DNA from: an uncultured Ilyobacter sp. | Lineage (GTDB): Bacteria; Fusobacteriota; Fusobacteriia; Fusobacteriales; Fusobacteriaceae | Length of the DNA stretch: 64,000 bases | NCBI RefSeq assembly: GCF_963668085.1 | Contig: NZ_OY764059.1 | Span: 1,116,001 to 1,180,000 of the forward strand | Reading direction: 5' to 3' | Shown here: positions 56,166 to 64,000 of the stretch, piece after piece | Position numbering within the stretch: the stretch's first letter is position 1 | How the letters are laid out: each line of letters starts with the position of its first letter | Translations under genes and position numbers: made by a program | Notes under the pieces: model-generated | What the model saw: the letters and a program-made list of their open reading frames with translations, nothing else | Told to the model about the DNA's origin: nothing | Databases searched by the model: none

Positions 56166-56528
56166 ATGAATTGGTATTTAAAGGCATTTAAAAATTATGC
56201 TGTTTTTAATGGGAGATCCAGAAGAAAAGAGTATTGGTACTTTGTACTATTCAACATAATATTTAGTATTCTTTTGACCGCTGTAGATTCTATGGCAGGA
56301 ACCCTCGATGCCAACGGAAGTGGACTTTTAAGCAGTATCTATGCTTTAGTTGTATTTCTTCCAAGTATTGCAGTAGCAGTAAGGAGACTTCACGATGTGG
56401 ATAAGTCGGCGTGGTGGATGCTCATAGGTATAGTGCCGGTTATAGGGGTTATAGTATTGTTTATATTTATGGTCAAAGAGGGAGACCCTTACGAAAACAG
56501 GTACGGAATGAACCATAAACTATATTAG
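56166..56528 (+). CDS. DUF805 membrane protein
   Basis: 120 residues. FNGRSRRKEYWYFVLFNII and VAVRRLHDVDKSAWWMLI define DUF805; three or four membrane helices. Function unknown. Ribosome site AAGGAGG. Confidence 0.9.
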   Translation: MNWYLKAFKNYAVFNGRSRRKEYWYFVLFNIIFSILLTAVDSMAGTLDANGSGLLSSIYALVVFLPSIAVAVRRLHDVDKSAWWMLIGIVPVIGVIVLFIFMVKEGDPYENRYGMNHKLY

Positions 56529-56689
56529 TATAAATTTTTATTTTCAGGATTCCTAGAGGGATCTTTTTTTGTCCTATCATTCATAATATATATTCTAATG
56601 ATATTTTTTTTAGTTTTGAGCTTGTCCTCATATTTCATCTATGTTATACTTCTACGTAATCGTATTAAAAACCAAGGAGTCAGCGTCAA

Positions 56690-58330
56690 ATGAATATTAT
56701 TTTACTAATCAGCCGTCTTTCTCAGTGGACTGCTTTAAAAGGGCTGAAAAAAAACCTGGTAATTTTAGCCATACTTTTACTGCAAATAAGTGTTTTTGTC
56801 TTGGTCTACAAAACAGGAGGAATAAAATATTCCTATTCTCATATTATGTATCTTGTGATAATATTAAGTTCATTTTTTTTCGGGGCTATAGGGGGAACTT
56901 TATTTGGTATTACCGGTGGTTTAATCTTAGGGCCTTATATGCCACTTAATACTGCTACGATGGAGATGCAGCTTCCCTATAATTATCTCTATAGGATATT
57001 TTTCTTTACGGTGGTAGGTATTTTGTCTGGGTTTATCTCACACTATTTAATAAGTATTTTGAAGAGAGTGGAAAAAAGCTCTTTCTATAGTCAGATAACA
57101 GGTATTCCAAATAGAAAATATTTTGAAAATATGGAGTTCGATGAATCTCTTTCGCCCACACTTATCTTGATAGAGCTTAAAAATTATCATAAAGCTGCCG
57201 AAGATTTTGGATATAATTTTTATACTCGTATGATCAAAGCTTTTAATCAATCTTTTAAACAGTCTATAAAGAATAATGATTTAATGGAGTTATTTCATTT
57301 TGATTCAGGTACTTTTGCAGTTTTACTCTATGAAAAAGATCCCCAGAAGTACATAGATCTTTTTCTTGATTTTTTAAAGAAGCCTCTTAAAATCAAAGAG
57401 ATCGATTTCTATCCATCTGCAACTATAGGAGTTTCTACTTATGGTGGGAACACCCTGAAATTCATCAGAGAAGCTTATTTTGCAAAGGAGCTAGCTACAG
57501 AAAACTTAAAACATTATCTAATATTTACCCCGGAAATGGAAAAGGAGTCTTCTGCAAACTTTAACCTTGTAAATGATATTCCTAAGGCTCTAAGTAGGAA
57601 TGAATTTTTTCTATGCTATCAGCCTAAGATAGATCTTTTTACAGACCAAGTAAGCAGTATAGAGGCTCTTATAAGATGGAATCATCCAAGACTTGGCCTA
57701 GTTCCTCCCAATGATTTTATAGAGTATATCGAAACAACAACTTTTATAGATGACATTACCAGATGGGTTATAAAGACCTCCTTGGATTCTATTATCCTCA
57801 TGGAAAAAATAAATATTTAGATGGATATAGCAGTTAATGTACCTCTAAAACTTCTTGAGCATGAAAATTTTTATGATTTTCTTTCTGACTTGAAATCTTC
57901 TGGAAAACCAATTGATAAAATTCAGTTTGAGATTATCGAGAGGGATCTTGTTAAGGATTTTGAAGCTACAGCCTCACTCATATTGAGATATAAAGATCTT
58001 GGAATTCGTTTTGCACTAGATGACTTTGGAACAGGATATTCTACACTATCATACCTACAGAAGCTTCCATTAGACAAGATAAAATTAGACAGAACATTTA
58101 TAAAAAGTCTCAAAACAGACAAAAAGGACAGTGATATAGTAAAATCTTCCATCGATATTGCACATATTCTAAATCTGAAAGTTGTGGCTGAGGGGGTAGA
58201 GGACAGGGAATCTCTTGATATTTTAAAAAAAATGGGATGTGATTTTGCTCAAGGATACTATTTTACTAAGCCCGTTGTATATGAGAAATTTATAGACTGG
58301 TATAAAAATTATACTGAAAATCATCAATAA
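56690..58330 (+). pseudogene. Membrane GGDEF-EAL paralogue with in-frame TAG
   Basis: Paralogue of the gene at 54326. Membrane region and degenerate GGDEF (HFDSGTFAVLL) match. EAL part: SIEALIRWNHPRLG before a TAG at 57818-57820, then ATG at 57821 in the same frame with DIAVNVPLKLLEHE, QFEIIERDL and DDFGTGYSTLSYLQKL. The interruption is one codon. The second part could restart at the ATG but has no ribosome site, so the phosphodiesterase is probably not made whole. Confidence 0.8.
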
Positions 58331-58375
58331 AACAAAGAATAAATTTATTTGAATATATTTATATTATTTAGGAGG

Positions 58376-58515
58376 AAATTTCGTTAAGACACAGAAAAAT
58401 ATAGCAGGTGACACCTACCCCACCTAACCGTATTTTGAGAGCATCTAAGTATAGAGGTGCGCTCATAAAAAAGAGAAAGTCCTCTGGTATTTCCAGAGGG
58501 CCTTCTTTTTTTGTC
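58376..58515. other. Possible small transcript with terminator
   Basis: Between convergent genes. AAAGTCCTCTGG pairs with CCAGAGG...CTT near 58478-58512, a terminator usable from both sides. The stretch before it contains GAGC..GCTC-type inverted repeats. No open frame. It may simply be the shared terminator region. Confidence 0.35.
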
Positions 58516-58554
58516 TTATAAGGGAAGAAGGACTATTAAATTACCAAATTTTCC

Positions 58555-59478
58555 CTAGTCTTCTTTATAAAATTTACCCTGATAGGAGTTTTTTTCTTTT
58601 AAAAGTTTGTCCACACCATTTAATATAGACCTCTTATCCAAACTCCATAAAGGCCCTATAAGTGTATCTCTGGTACCATCTCCTGTGATCCTGTGCACAG
58701 TCATCTTTGGATCTAGTATTTCTAATATTTCAACCACTAGTTCTATATAAATCTGTTTCTCCATCAGAGGAAAATATTTTTTTTTGTAGTATTCATGGAG
58801 GGCTGTATCTTTTATGACATGCATAAGATGAAGTTTTATGCCCCAGCTTTTTGATTTATTTACAAATCTGACACTTTTTAAAATATCTGTTTTTGATTCT
58901 CCAGGAAGTCCTAGTATCAGGTGTGTCACAAAGGGAATTTTTCTTTTTCTAAGATTCTCAGCCGATATTGTAAACTGTTCTAATGAGTAACCCCTATTGA
59001 TTAACTGTGAAGTTTTCTCATTTACAGTCTGAAGCCCTAGCTCTATCCATATAGGATATTCACGTCCTAGCTCCTCTAAAAGGTCTAAAACTTCATTTTG
59101 AAGACAATCTGGCCTAGTTGCTATGGCAAGACCTACTACTCTAGGATGGGACAAGGCCTCTGAATATATTTTTCTTAATTTTTCTATAGGGGCATAGGTA
59201 TTGGTAAAGCTCTGAAAATAGGCAATAACCTTTCCTTTTGGGAACTTTTTTTCTATAAGTTTTAACTGATCTTCAATCTGATCCCCTATACTCTTTCTTC
59301 TGTCACCTGCAAACTCTCCGCTTCCTTTGTCACTGCAAAAGATACACCCCTTATAAGCTAAGGTTCCGTCCCTATTAGGACATGTGAATCCCCCATCTAA
59401 AGATACTTTATATATTTTTTCTCCGAATTTTTTTTTCAATTCATAATTCAGTGTATGAAATCTTTTATTATCCCACAT
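58555..59478 (-). CDS. Radical SAM protein, YhcC/TIGR01212 family
   Basis: 307 residues. GGFTCPNRDGT and GCIFCSDKGSG provide the cluster cysteines; IELGLQTVNEKTSQLINRGY and ITGDGTRDTLIGPLW are family signatures. Probably RNA-related, function not established. Ribosome site CAGGAG. Confidence 0.9.
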   Translation of the reverse strand: MWDNKRFHTLNYELKKKFGEKIYKVSLDGGFTCPNRDGTLAYKGCIFCSDKGSGEFAGDRRKSIGDQIEDQLKLIEKKFPKGKVIAYFQSFTNTYAPIEKLRKIYSEALSHPRVVGLAIATRPDCLQNEVLDLLEELGREYPIWIELGLQTVNEKTSQLINRGYSLEQFTISAENLRKRKIPFVTHLILGLPGESKTDILKSVRFVNKSKSWGIKLHLMHVIKDTALHEYYKKKYFPLMEKQIYIELVVEILEILDPKMTVHRITGDGTRDTLIGPLWSLDKRSILNGVDKLLKEKNSYQGKFYKED

Positions 59479-59620
59479 AAAACAGCTCCTGTTGTAATCT
59501 ATTTTAGATATTTTACAATATTTTAAATAATATTCAAAACTTAATATAAATTTCCCTTGATTTCTAGTTTTTAAGATGTTACTATTAATTTGTAATCATT
59601 ACAAAAAGAGAGGTGTTTTT

Positions 59621-59797
59621 ATGGAATTAAAAAACAAAGTTTTAGAACTTTTAAAAAAATCAGAACCACTGAAGGCTGGTGAAATAGCTGAAAAATTAAA
59701 TACAGATAAAAAAGATGTTGATAAGGTTATAAAAGCCTTAAAAAAAGAAAACGCTGTTATTTCTCCAAAAAGATGCTTTTACTCTGTAGATAAATAG
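59621..59797 (+). CDS. Small winged-helix protein
   Basis: 58 residues from ATG at 59621 (AGAGGTG before it). LKAGEIAEKLNTDKKDVDKVIKALKK is a winged-helix core, followed by a short wing. Possible DNA-binding regulator. Terminator at 59829-59864 (AAGTGGCT with AGCCACTT). Confidence 0.7.
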   Translation: MELKNKVLELLKKSEPLKAGEIAEKLNTDKKDVDKVIKALKKENAVISPKRCFYSVDK

Positions 59798-59884
59798 AAT
59801 CTTAAAGTGAGTTTCTTATACATAAGAAAAAGTGGCTGGATTTTTTATCCAAGCCACTTTTTTTATAAAGTCAGATTTTTAAGT

Positions 59885-60517
59885 CTATCTTATAAAGTGC
59901 ATAAACTGTTTGGCCTCTTTTTCAGGGGCCTTTACCTTATCCTTGCCATTTTCTACAAGCTTTAGTGCCCAAGCCATATTCTTCCCGAGAATTCTCATTA
60001 TCTGTACACCCTCTTCATCTTTTAGGGCCTCTCCAGGAGTTGTTCCGTGTATTACATTCCAATAATTAGATGTAGGAATAATCATCTCAGAATAGTTTAA
60101 AAAGTTGTTCAGCTGATCAAAGGTAGGCAGACCTCCAGAACGTCTAACTGCTACAACAGCTGCTCCAACCTTATGACGGAACAGACTTCCATTTACTCCT
60201 GCCACATAGAAAACTCTGTCTAAGAAAGACTTCATAGTCCCCCCTATAGCAGAATAATGTACCGGGGATCCCAATAACAGCCCGTCTGCTTCCTTGATCT
60301 TTTGGATAGCCTCATTTACCTCGTCATCAATAATACATTTTTCATTTTTATTTTTTATACATGCTCCACATGCTGTACAGCCTCTTATGGCTTTATTCCC
60401 TATGTGTAGTATCTCAGTTTCTATCCCCTCGTTTTTTAGCTCGTTGATGACCATATTCAGTGCATGGTATGTATTCCCGTCTTTTTTAGGACTTCCGTTT
60501 ATAGCGATTACTTTCAT
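59885..60517 (-). CDS. Iron-sulfur flavoprotein / NADPH-FMN reductase family
   Basis: 210 residues from ATG at 60517. INGSPKKDGNTYHAL binds FMN; GCTACGACIKNKNEKC has cysteines suited to an iron-sulfur cluster; GSPVHYSAIGG follows. Transfers electrons at low potential. Divergent from the HxlR gene at 60667, which probably regulates it. Confidence 0.9.
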   Translation of the reverse strand: MKVIAINGSPKKDGNTYHALNMVINELKNEGIETEILHIGNKAIRGCTACGACIKNKNEKCIIDDEVNEAIQKIKEADGLLLGSPVHYSAIGGTMKSFLDRVFYVAGVNGSLFRHKVGAAVVAVRRSGGLPTFDQLNNFLNYSEMIIPTSNYWNVIHGTTPGEALKDEEGVQIMRILGKNMAWALKLVENGKDKVKAPEKEAKQFMHFIR

Positions 60518-60666
60518 ATTGTTTGACACCTCCATTGTTTTATATATATAATGTATCAGATATTATAATTTATTAAAAGTAGGCACTTTTTCGTAAGTAT
60601 GGTTACTAAAAAGTAAGTTTATTGGAATTAATGGATATTAAGTAAATTTTATAGGGGTGATTTTTT

Positions 60667-60999
60667 ATGTTAACCGTTGATGACAAAAATTACATCTGTT
60701 CATTGGATTATGCCATGAGTATAATAAAAGGCAAATGGAAATCCGTTATAATCTGTCATCTAAACCGATCATCAACTAGGTTTTTAGAGCTTCAGAGACA
60801 GCTCCCTGGAGTTAGCCAGAAGGTTCTCACAGAAAATCTAAAAGAACTTGAAGCTGACAAAATAGTTAAAAAAATTGTTTTCCCAGAGGTTCCCCCAAGA
60901 GTAGAGTATGAGCTCACAGAGACAGGTTATAAGCTTTTTGAAATAATTACTCAGCTGGAAACCTGGGGTAAAGAATACATAAAAAAATTCAAAAGTTAA
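60667..60999 (+). CDS. HxlR-family regulator
   Basis: 110 residues. YAMSIIKGKWKSVIICHL, RFLELQRQLPGVSQKVLTEN and EYELTETG define HxlR. Ribosome site ATAGGGGTGA. Divergent from the flavoprotein gene; may sense redox or aldehyde stress. Convergent terminator follows (AAAGGG..GCCCTTT). Confidence 0.9.
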   Translation: MLTVDDKNYICSLDYAMSIIKGKWKSVIICHLNRSSTRFLELQRQLPGVSQKVLTENLKELEADKIVKKIVFPEVPPRVEYELTETGYKLFEIITQLETWGKEYIKKFKS

Positions 61000-61033
61000 A
61001 AAAGGGTTTTTTAAGCCCTTTTTATTTTTTATC

Positions 61034-61657
61034 TTATTTAGTTTCTCTCTCTACTTTTGAAAAAACGCAACCGCAGTAATCCTGTCTATAAAGATTATGT
61101 TTTTTAGACAGTTCTACAGACCTTTTATAACCATTTTTCTTTTTGAAATCCCCTATAAGGAACTTTACTTTATATTTCTCCTGTAGCTCTTTTCCTATTT
61201 CATTTATTTTCTGAGAATTTTTCAGTGGACTTATTGAAAGCACCGTGGAAAAATAGTCAAACCCCATCTCCTTGGCTTTTTTTGCAGTATCTTCAAGCCT
61301 TAGGGCATAGCATCTGAAACATCTCTCCCCGCCTTCTTTAGAATCCTCTAACCCATTTATACATTCAAAGAATTCATCGACATCGTACCTTCCCTCTAAA
61401 AGTTTAATCTCATCCTTAACCTCTATATTACCATTGAAAACCTTCTGTTCCTCTAGCCTCTTTTGGTATTCTTCTTCAAAGGTTATGTTTGGATTATAAA
61501 AGTTTACAGTGATATCAAAGTACTCACTGAGATATTCTAGGACATAAGAGCTGCAAGGAGCACAGCAAGAATGTAGAAGAAGTCTAGGTGTTTTCTCAGA
61601 TTTCTTTATTTTTTCCAATATTTGTTCTAACTCTTTCTGATAATTAATTTTCATCAT
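61034..61657 (-). CDS. queH: Epoxyqueuosine reductase QueH
   Basis: 207 residues. HSCCAPCSSYVLEYL at the start and RCFRCYALRLE, YCGC near the end carry the cluster cysteines of QueH. Final step in queuosine tRNA modification. Start may be either of two adjacent ATGs. Confidence 0.93.
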   Translation of the reverse strand: MMKINYQKELEQILEKIKKSEKTPRLLLHSCCAPCSSYVLEYLSEYFDITVNFYNPNITFEEEYQKRLEEQKVFNGNIEVKDEIKLLEGRYDVDEFFECINGLEDSKEGGERCFRCYALRLEDTAKKAKEMGFDYFSTVLSISPLKNSQKINEIGKELQEKYKVKFLIGDFKKKNGYKRSVELSKKHNLYRQDYCGCVFSKVERETK

Positions 61658-61725
61658 CTATTGATACCTCTTATTTTTCAAATGACAGCTTACCTGTCTT
61701 CAATTTCATTTTTATCTCAGTGCTA

Positions 61726-62256
61726 TTATTCAACAGGGGAAGGAGTCCCTAGTATTTCTAGATGCTTCATTGCCAGTATTGATTTACCATCCACCAGATT
61801 TAAATCTTGTAATTCTTCAAAAGAAGCCTCTATAATCTCTAAAAATTCATCTTCATCTAAAGACTGCTTTGTTTTTACCAAAGATTTTGCAAGGAATATA
61901 TGGGTTTTAGACTTTGATATACCTGGACTAGAGTAATATTCATATATTTTCTCCATGCTTTTTGCCCTATACCCGGCCTCTTCTTCTAGTTCTCTGTAGG
62001 CAGTTTCTTCAGGAGACTCCCCCGGCTCTATAAGTCCAGCAGGTATCTCTAGCACAAAATCCTGCACTGCAGGCCTGTACTGTTTTACCAGGATTACCTT
62101 GTTGTCATCTGTAAGGGCCAATATCCCCACAGCATCTACTCCTTCTATAAAACTCCACCATACCTCTTTTCCACCTGGAAGCACCAGCTTTTCCTGAGAT
62201 ATTTCAAAGTGATCATTTTTGTAGACTACCTTTTTATCTATATGTTTGAACTTCAT
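61726..62256 (-). CDS. NUDIX hydrolase, ADP-ribose pyrophosphatase type
   Basis: 176 residues. GLIEPGESPEETAYRELEEE plus AGY is a complete Nudix box. Likely cleaves ADP-ribose. Ribosome site GGGGGA. Confidence 0.92.
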   Translation of the reverse strand: MKFKHIDKKVVYKNDHFEISQEKLVLPGGKEVWWSFIEGVDAVGILALTDDNKVILVKQYRPAVQDFVLEIPAGLIEPGESPEETAYRELEEEAGYRAKSMEKIYEYYSSPGISKSKTHIFLAKSLVKTKQSLDEDEFLEIIEASFEELQDLNLVDGKSILAMKHLEILGTPSPVE

Positions 62257-62266
62257 ATTAATCCCC

Positions 62267-63022
62267 CTAATCCAAAAGTTCTCTGAACTTATAAAGAACT
62301 ATTCCTGCAGCCACTGCCACATTGAGAGATTCAGCAGAGCCATATATAGGTATGATTACCTTGTTGTCGCTAGCTTCTATAATTCTCTCAGATACACCCT
62401 GCCCCTCGTTTCCAAATATTATGGCATTTTTTGACCCTGGAAGGATATCTGTATAAGATACTGCATCTTCTCTCAGGGCAGTTGAAGTTGACTTATAAGA
62501 TTTTTCAGCCATAAACTTTATAAGCTCATCCTCCTCCATATATATGAAGTTCATATTGAAAAGGGAGCCCATACTGCTTCTCACTGTTTTTTCATTATAA
62601 ACATCTACACTGCCTTTTAACAGGACTATATCTTTGTATCCCGCCGCATCAGCCACCCTTATTATCGTTCCTAGGTTTCCAGGATCCTGTATTCTGTCAA
62701 GAACCACTATATTGTCCCCTATACCCTCTATAGATGATTCTCTCATAGGATAGATTACTATTACTCCTTGAGAATTTTCCTGGGAGCTTATTTCATTAAA
62801 AATTGACTCAGAGAATATATATTTCGGGCATGTAAATTTCTCTGCCTTGTCTCTGTATCTGTCATCCCCTTCCTTTAAGATGACTGCCCAGGGAATCTCC
62901 TTAAAATCCAAGAACTTATGTCCCTCTGCAATAAAGAGTTTTTCTTTTTCTCTGTATTTTCTAGTTTTTAGTTTTTTTATTGTTTTATAGAGTTTATTCT
63001 CTTTACTTTTTATAAATTCCAA
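62267..63022 (-). CDS. SpoU/TrmH-family RNA 2'-O-methyltransferase
   Basis: About 251 residues from TTG at 63022, which follows GGAGG by six bases; an ATG at 63046 precedes that site. SPOUT motifs: NLGTIIRVADAAG, IFGNEGQGVSERI, IPIYGSAESLNVAVAAGI. An N-terminal RNA-binding part is present. Methylates rRNA or tRNA. Confidence 0.92.
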   Translation of the reverse strand: MEFIKSKENKLYKTIKKLKTRKYREKEKLFIAEGHKFLDFKEIPWAVILKEGDDRYRDKAEKFTCPKYIFSESIFNEISSQENSQGVIVIYPMRESSIEGIGDNIVVLDRIQDPGNLGTIIRVADAAGYKDIVLLKGSVDVYNEKTVRSSMGSLFNMNFIYMEEDELIKFMAEKSYKSTSTALREDAVSYTDILPGSKNAIIFGNEGQGVSERIIEASDNKVIIPIYGSAESLNVAVAAGIVLYKFRELLD

Positions 63023-63063
63023 ATTTATCCTCCAGATAGTAGTCATCAGGATAATTATATCTT

Positions 63064-63645
63064 TTATTGCTGATGTTTATCAAGTTTTTTTATTCTTTCA
63101 GACAAAAACTCCAGATCAATACTGTCAGGTACCTGACTTTTAGAAGTTTTAAAGTTCTGAAGATGCCAAAATCCCTTTTTCCTGATATAGGCCTTAGATG
63201 AGCTTTTTCCAAGCCATTCTGGGGATGGTTTATAGTGTTCTGCCGACTCTATACATTTTTTAAACTTTCTTACCAGTCTTTTTCTCACACGGGAGGAATC
63301 GATTTTCACAAAGCATATTTTCATATTCTCTCTTACATATTGATCTAAAAAGGCATTTATCTCCTCAGGGGTTTTAAAATTCTTATATCTCTTCTGTATA
63401 GCTTTCCTCAGGTTTTTTCTGAAAGAGGAAGACCCCCATAAGACCTCTCTTATCTTGTTGGGAAGATTTCCCTTTTTTTTGTTAAATCCTATTCTTACAA
63501 TTCTTTCTAGGTCCTTGTAGTTCTCTCCTGACTCTGTTATAAAATATATACCGTCAACTGGTATGTTTTTATAATCCATCTCTTTTATATAAATTTTGGG
63601 TATCTTATCAACCAAACCGTGAAGCATATCGCATTCAGAACTCAT
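63064..63645 (-). CDS. GIY-YIG-like protein
   Basis: 193 residues from ATG at 63645 (GGGGGG(A)G upstream). VDGIYFITESGENYKDLERI and VRIGFNKKKGN resemble the GIY-YIG nuclease start, followed by SSSFRKNLRKAI. Moderate match; function unknown. Confidence 0.55.
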   Translation of the reverse strand: MSSECDMLHGLVDKIPKIYIKEMDYKNIPVDGIYFITESGENYKDLERIVRIGFNKKKGNLPNKIREVLWGSSSFRKNLRKAIQKRYKNFKTPEEINAFLDQYVRENMKICFVKIDSSRVRKRLVRKFKKCIESAEHYKPSPEWLGKSSSKAYIRKKGFWHLQNFKTSKSQVPDSIDLEFLSERIKKLDKHQQ

Positions 63646-63664
63646 AGCTCTCCCCCCTATACGA

Positions 63665-64000
63665 TTAAACAAAGGATATTGAGGTAACACCTGCATTTAG
63701 AACTTCGGCCAGTTTTTCCGGTTCTAACTCTATCTGTATTCCTCTTCTGCCACCACTTATGAGTATAGATGAAAATTCCATTGCGCTTTCATCTATATAA
63801 GTGGGATAACTCTTCTTCATACCTAAAGGAGAACATCCACCTCTTATATATCCCGTTATTTTTTCTAGATCCCTCATGGGAATCATCTCTACTTTTTTAT
63901 TCTTACTGGCTTTTGCCAGAGTTTTAAGATCTAGTTCTCTCTCGCCGGGAATACAGGCCACAAGATAACCTGTTTTATCCCCTATAAGCACCAGAGTCTT
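63665..64000 (-). CDS. ybaK: YbaK/EbsC Cys-tRNA(Pro) deacylase, partial
   Basis: The 5' end lies beyond the window; about 110 residues are visible. KTLVLIGDKTGYLVACIPGE, then YIRGGCSPLGMKK and the closing SGGRRGIQIELEPEKL fit YbaK. Hydrolyses Cys-tRNA(Pro). The stop lies just before the GIY-YIG-like gene. Confidence 0.92.
   Translation of the reverse strand, partial: KTLVLIGDKTGYLVACIPGERELDLKTLAKASKNKKVEMIPMRDLEKITGYIRGGCSPLGMKKSYPTYIDESAMEFSSILISGGRRGIQIELEPEKLAEVLNAGVTSISFV

Noticed and set aside
54731-57820. Recoding of TAA/TAG as an amino acid in the EAL genes
   Set aside because: The two stops differ and neither is TGA; no recoding signal is visible, so simple mutation is preferred.

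Overview
The window reads as a chromosomal segment of a low-GC anaerobic bacterium. I infer Fusobacteriota of the Ilyobacter/Propionigenium/Psychrilyobacter kind from the AT-rich composition, frequent TTG starts, and an anaerobe-type gene set (siroheme reductase, iron-sulfur flavoprotein, YqeC-like accessory protein, VIT1-type transporter). This is inference from style and content, not a database match. No rRNA, tRNA or CRISPR array was seen.

Layout. (1) 1-737: 3' end of a large type ISP restriction-modification gene. (2) 738-1034: a small structured RNA with its own terminator, then a perfect 26-bp palindromic terminator. (3) 1035-15.8 kb: late half of a lambda-organised siphophage-like prophage: protease/scaffold, decoration protein D, capsid E, connector, tail tube, G/GT chaperones with a lambda-type GGGAAAG frameshift site, tape measure, tail tip, a fibre ending in an RCC1-like beta-propeller, endolysin and two small membrane proteins. 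Terminase, portal, integrase and repressor are not in the window. (4) 15.8-30 kb: tldD, a glnB-amtB-glnK nitrogen locus behind a long structured leader, Fe-alcohol dehydrogenase, SDR, yqeC, a siroheme reductase beside a broken MarR gene and small Cys-rich proteins, a methyltransferase, a K+ channel, and an encapsulin nanocompartment with its encapsulated ferritin. (5) 30.1-41.8 kb: two nearly identical lipoprotein genes, a solo tyrosine recombinase, pseudouridine synthase, LysM/M23 endopeptidase, rubrerythrin-VIT1 fusion, glycogen debranching enzyme, nitroreductase, endonuclease IV and aspartate kinase. (6) 41.9-48.5 kb: a plastic, gene-poor region with decayed copies of the nfo 5' end, an orphan HepT-like protein, two NTF2-like paralogues, a second copy of the small RNA, pseudogene fragments and an IS3-family element. 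(7) 48.5-64 kb: oxidoreductase, diguanylate cyclase, cold-shock protein, ABC-F protein, cNMP-binding protein, two membrane-anchored EAL paralogues each cut by one in-frame stop, then housekeeping genes (radical SAM YhcC-like, flavoprotein/HxlR pair, QueH, NUDIX, SpoU methyltransferase, YbaK).

How it fits together. The nitrogen locus couples ammonium import to two PII sensors. Encapsulin plus EncFtn form an iron-storage compartment, and the rubrerythrin-VIT1 fusion is a second iron-handling gene nearby. One GGDEF protein looks active while both EAL partners are damaged, which would shift c-di-GMP balance if nothing else compensates. The most novel items are the two-copy structured RNA with a compensatory base-pair change, the paired stop-interrupted EAL genes, the over-represented octamer TATAGGGG that is absent from the prophage, and the propeller-tipped tail fibre.
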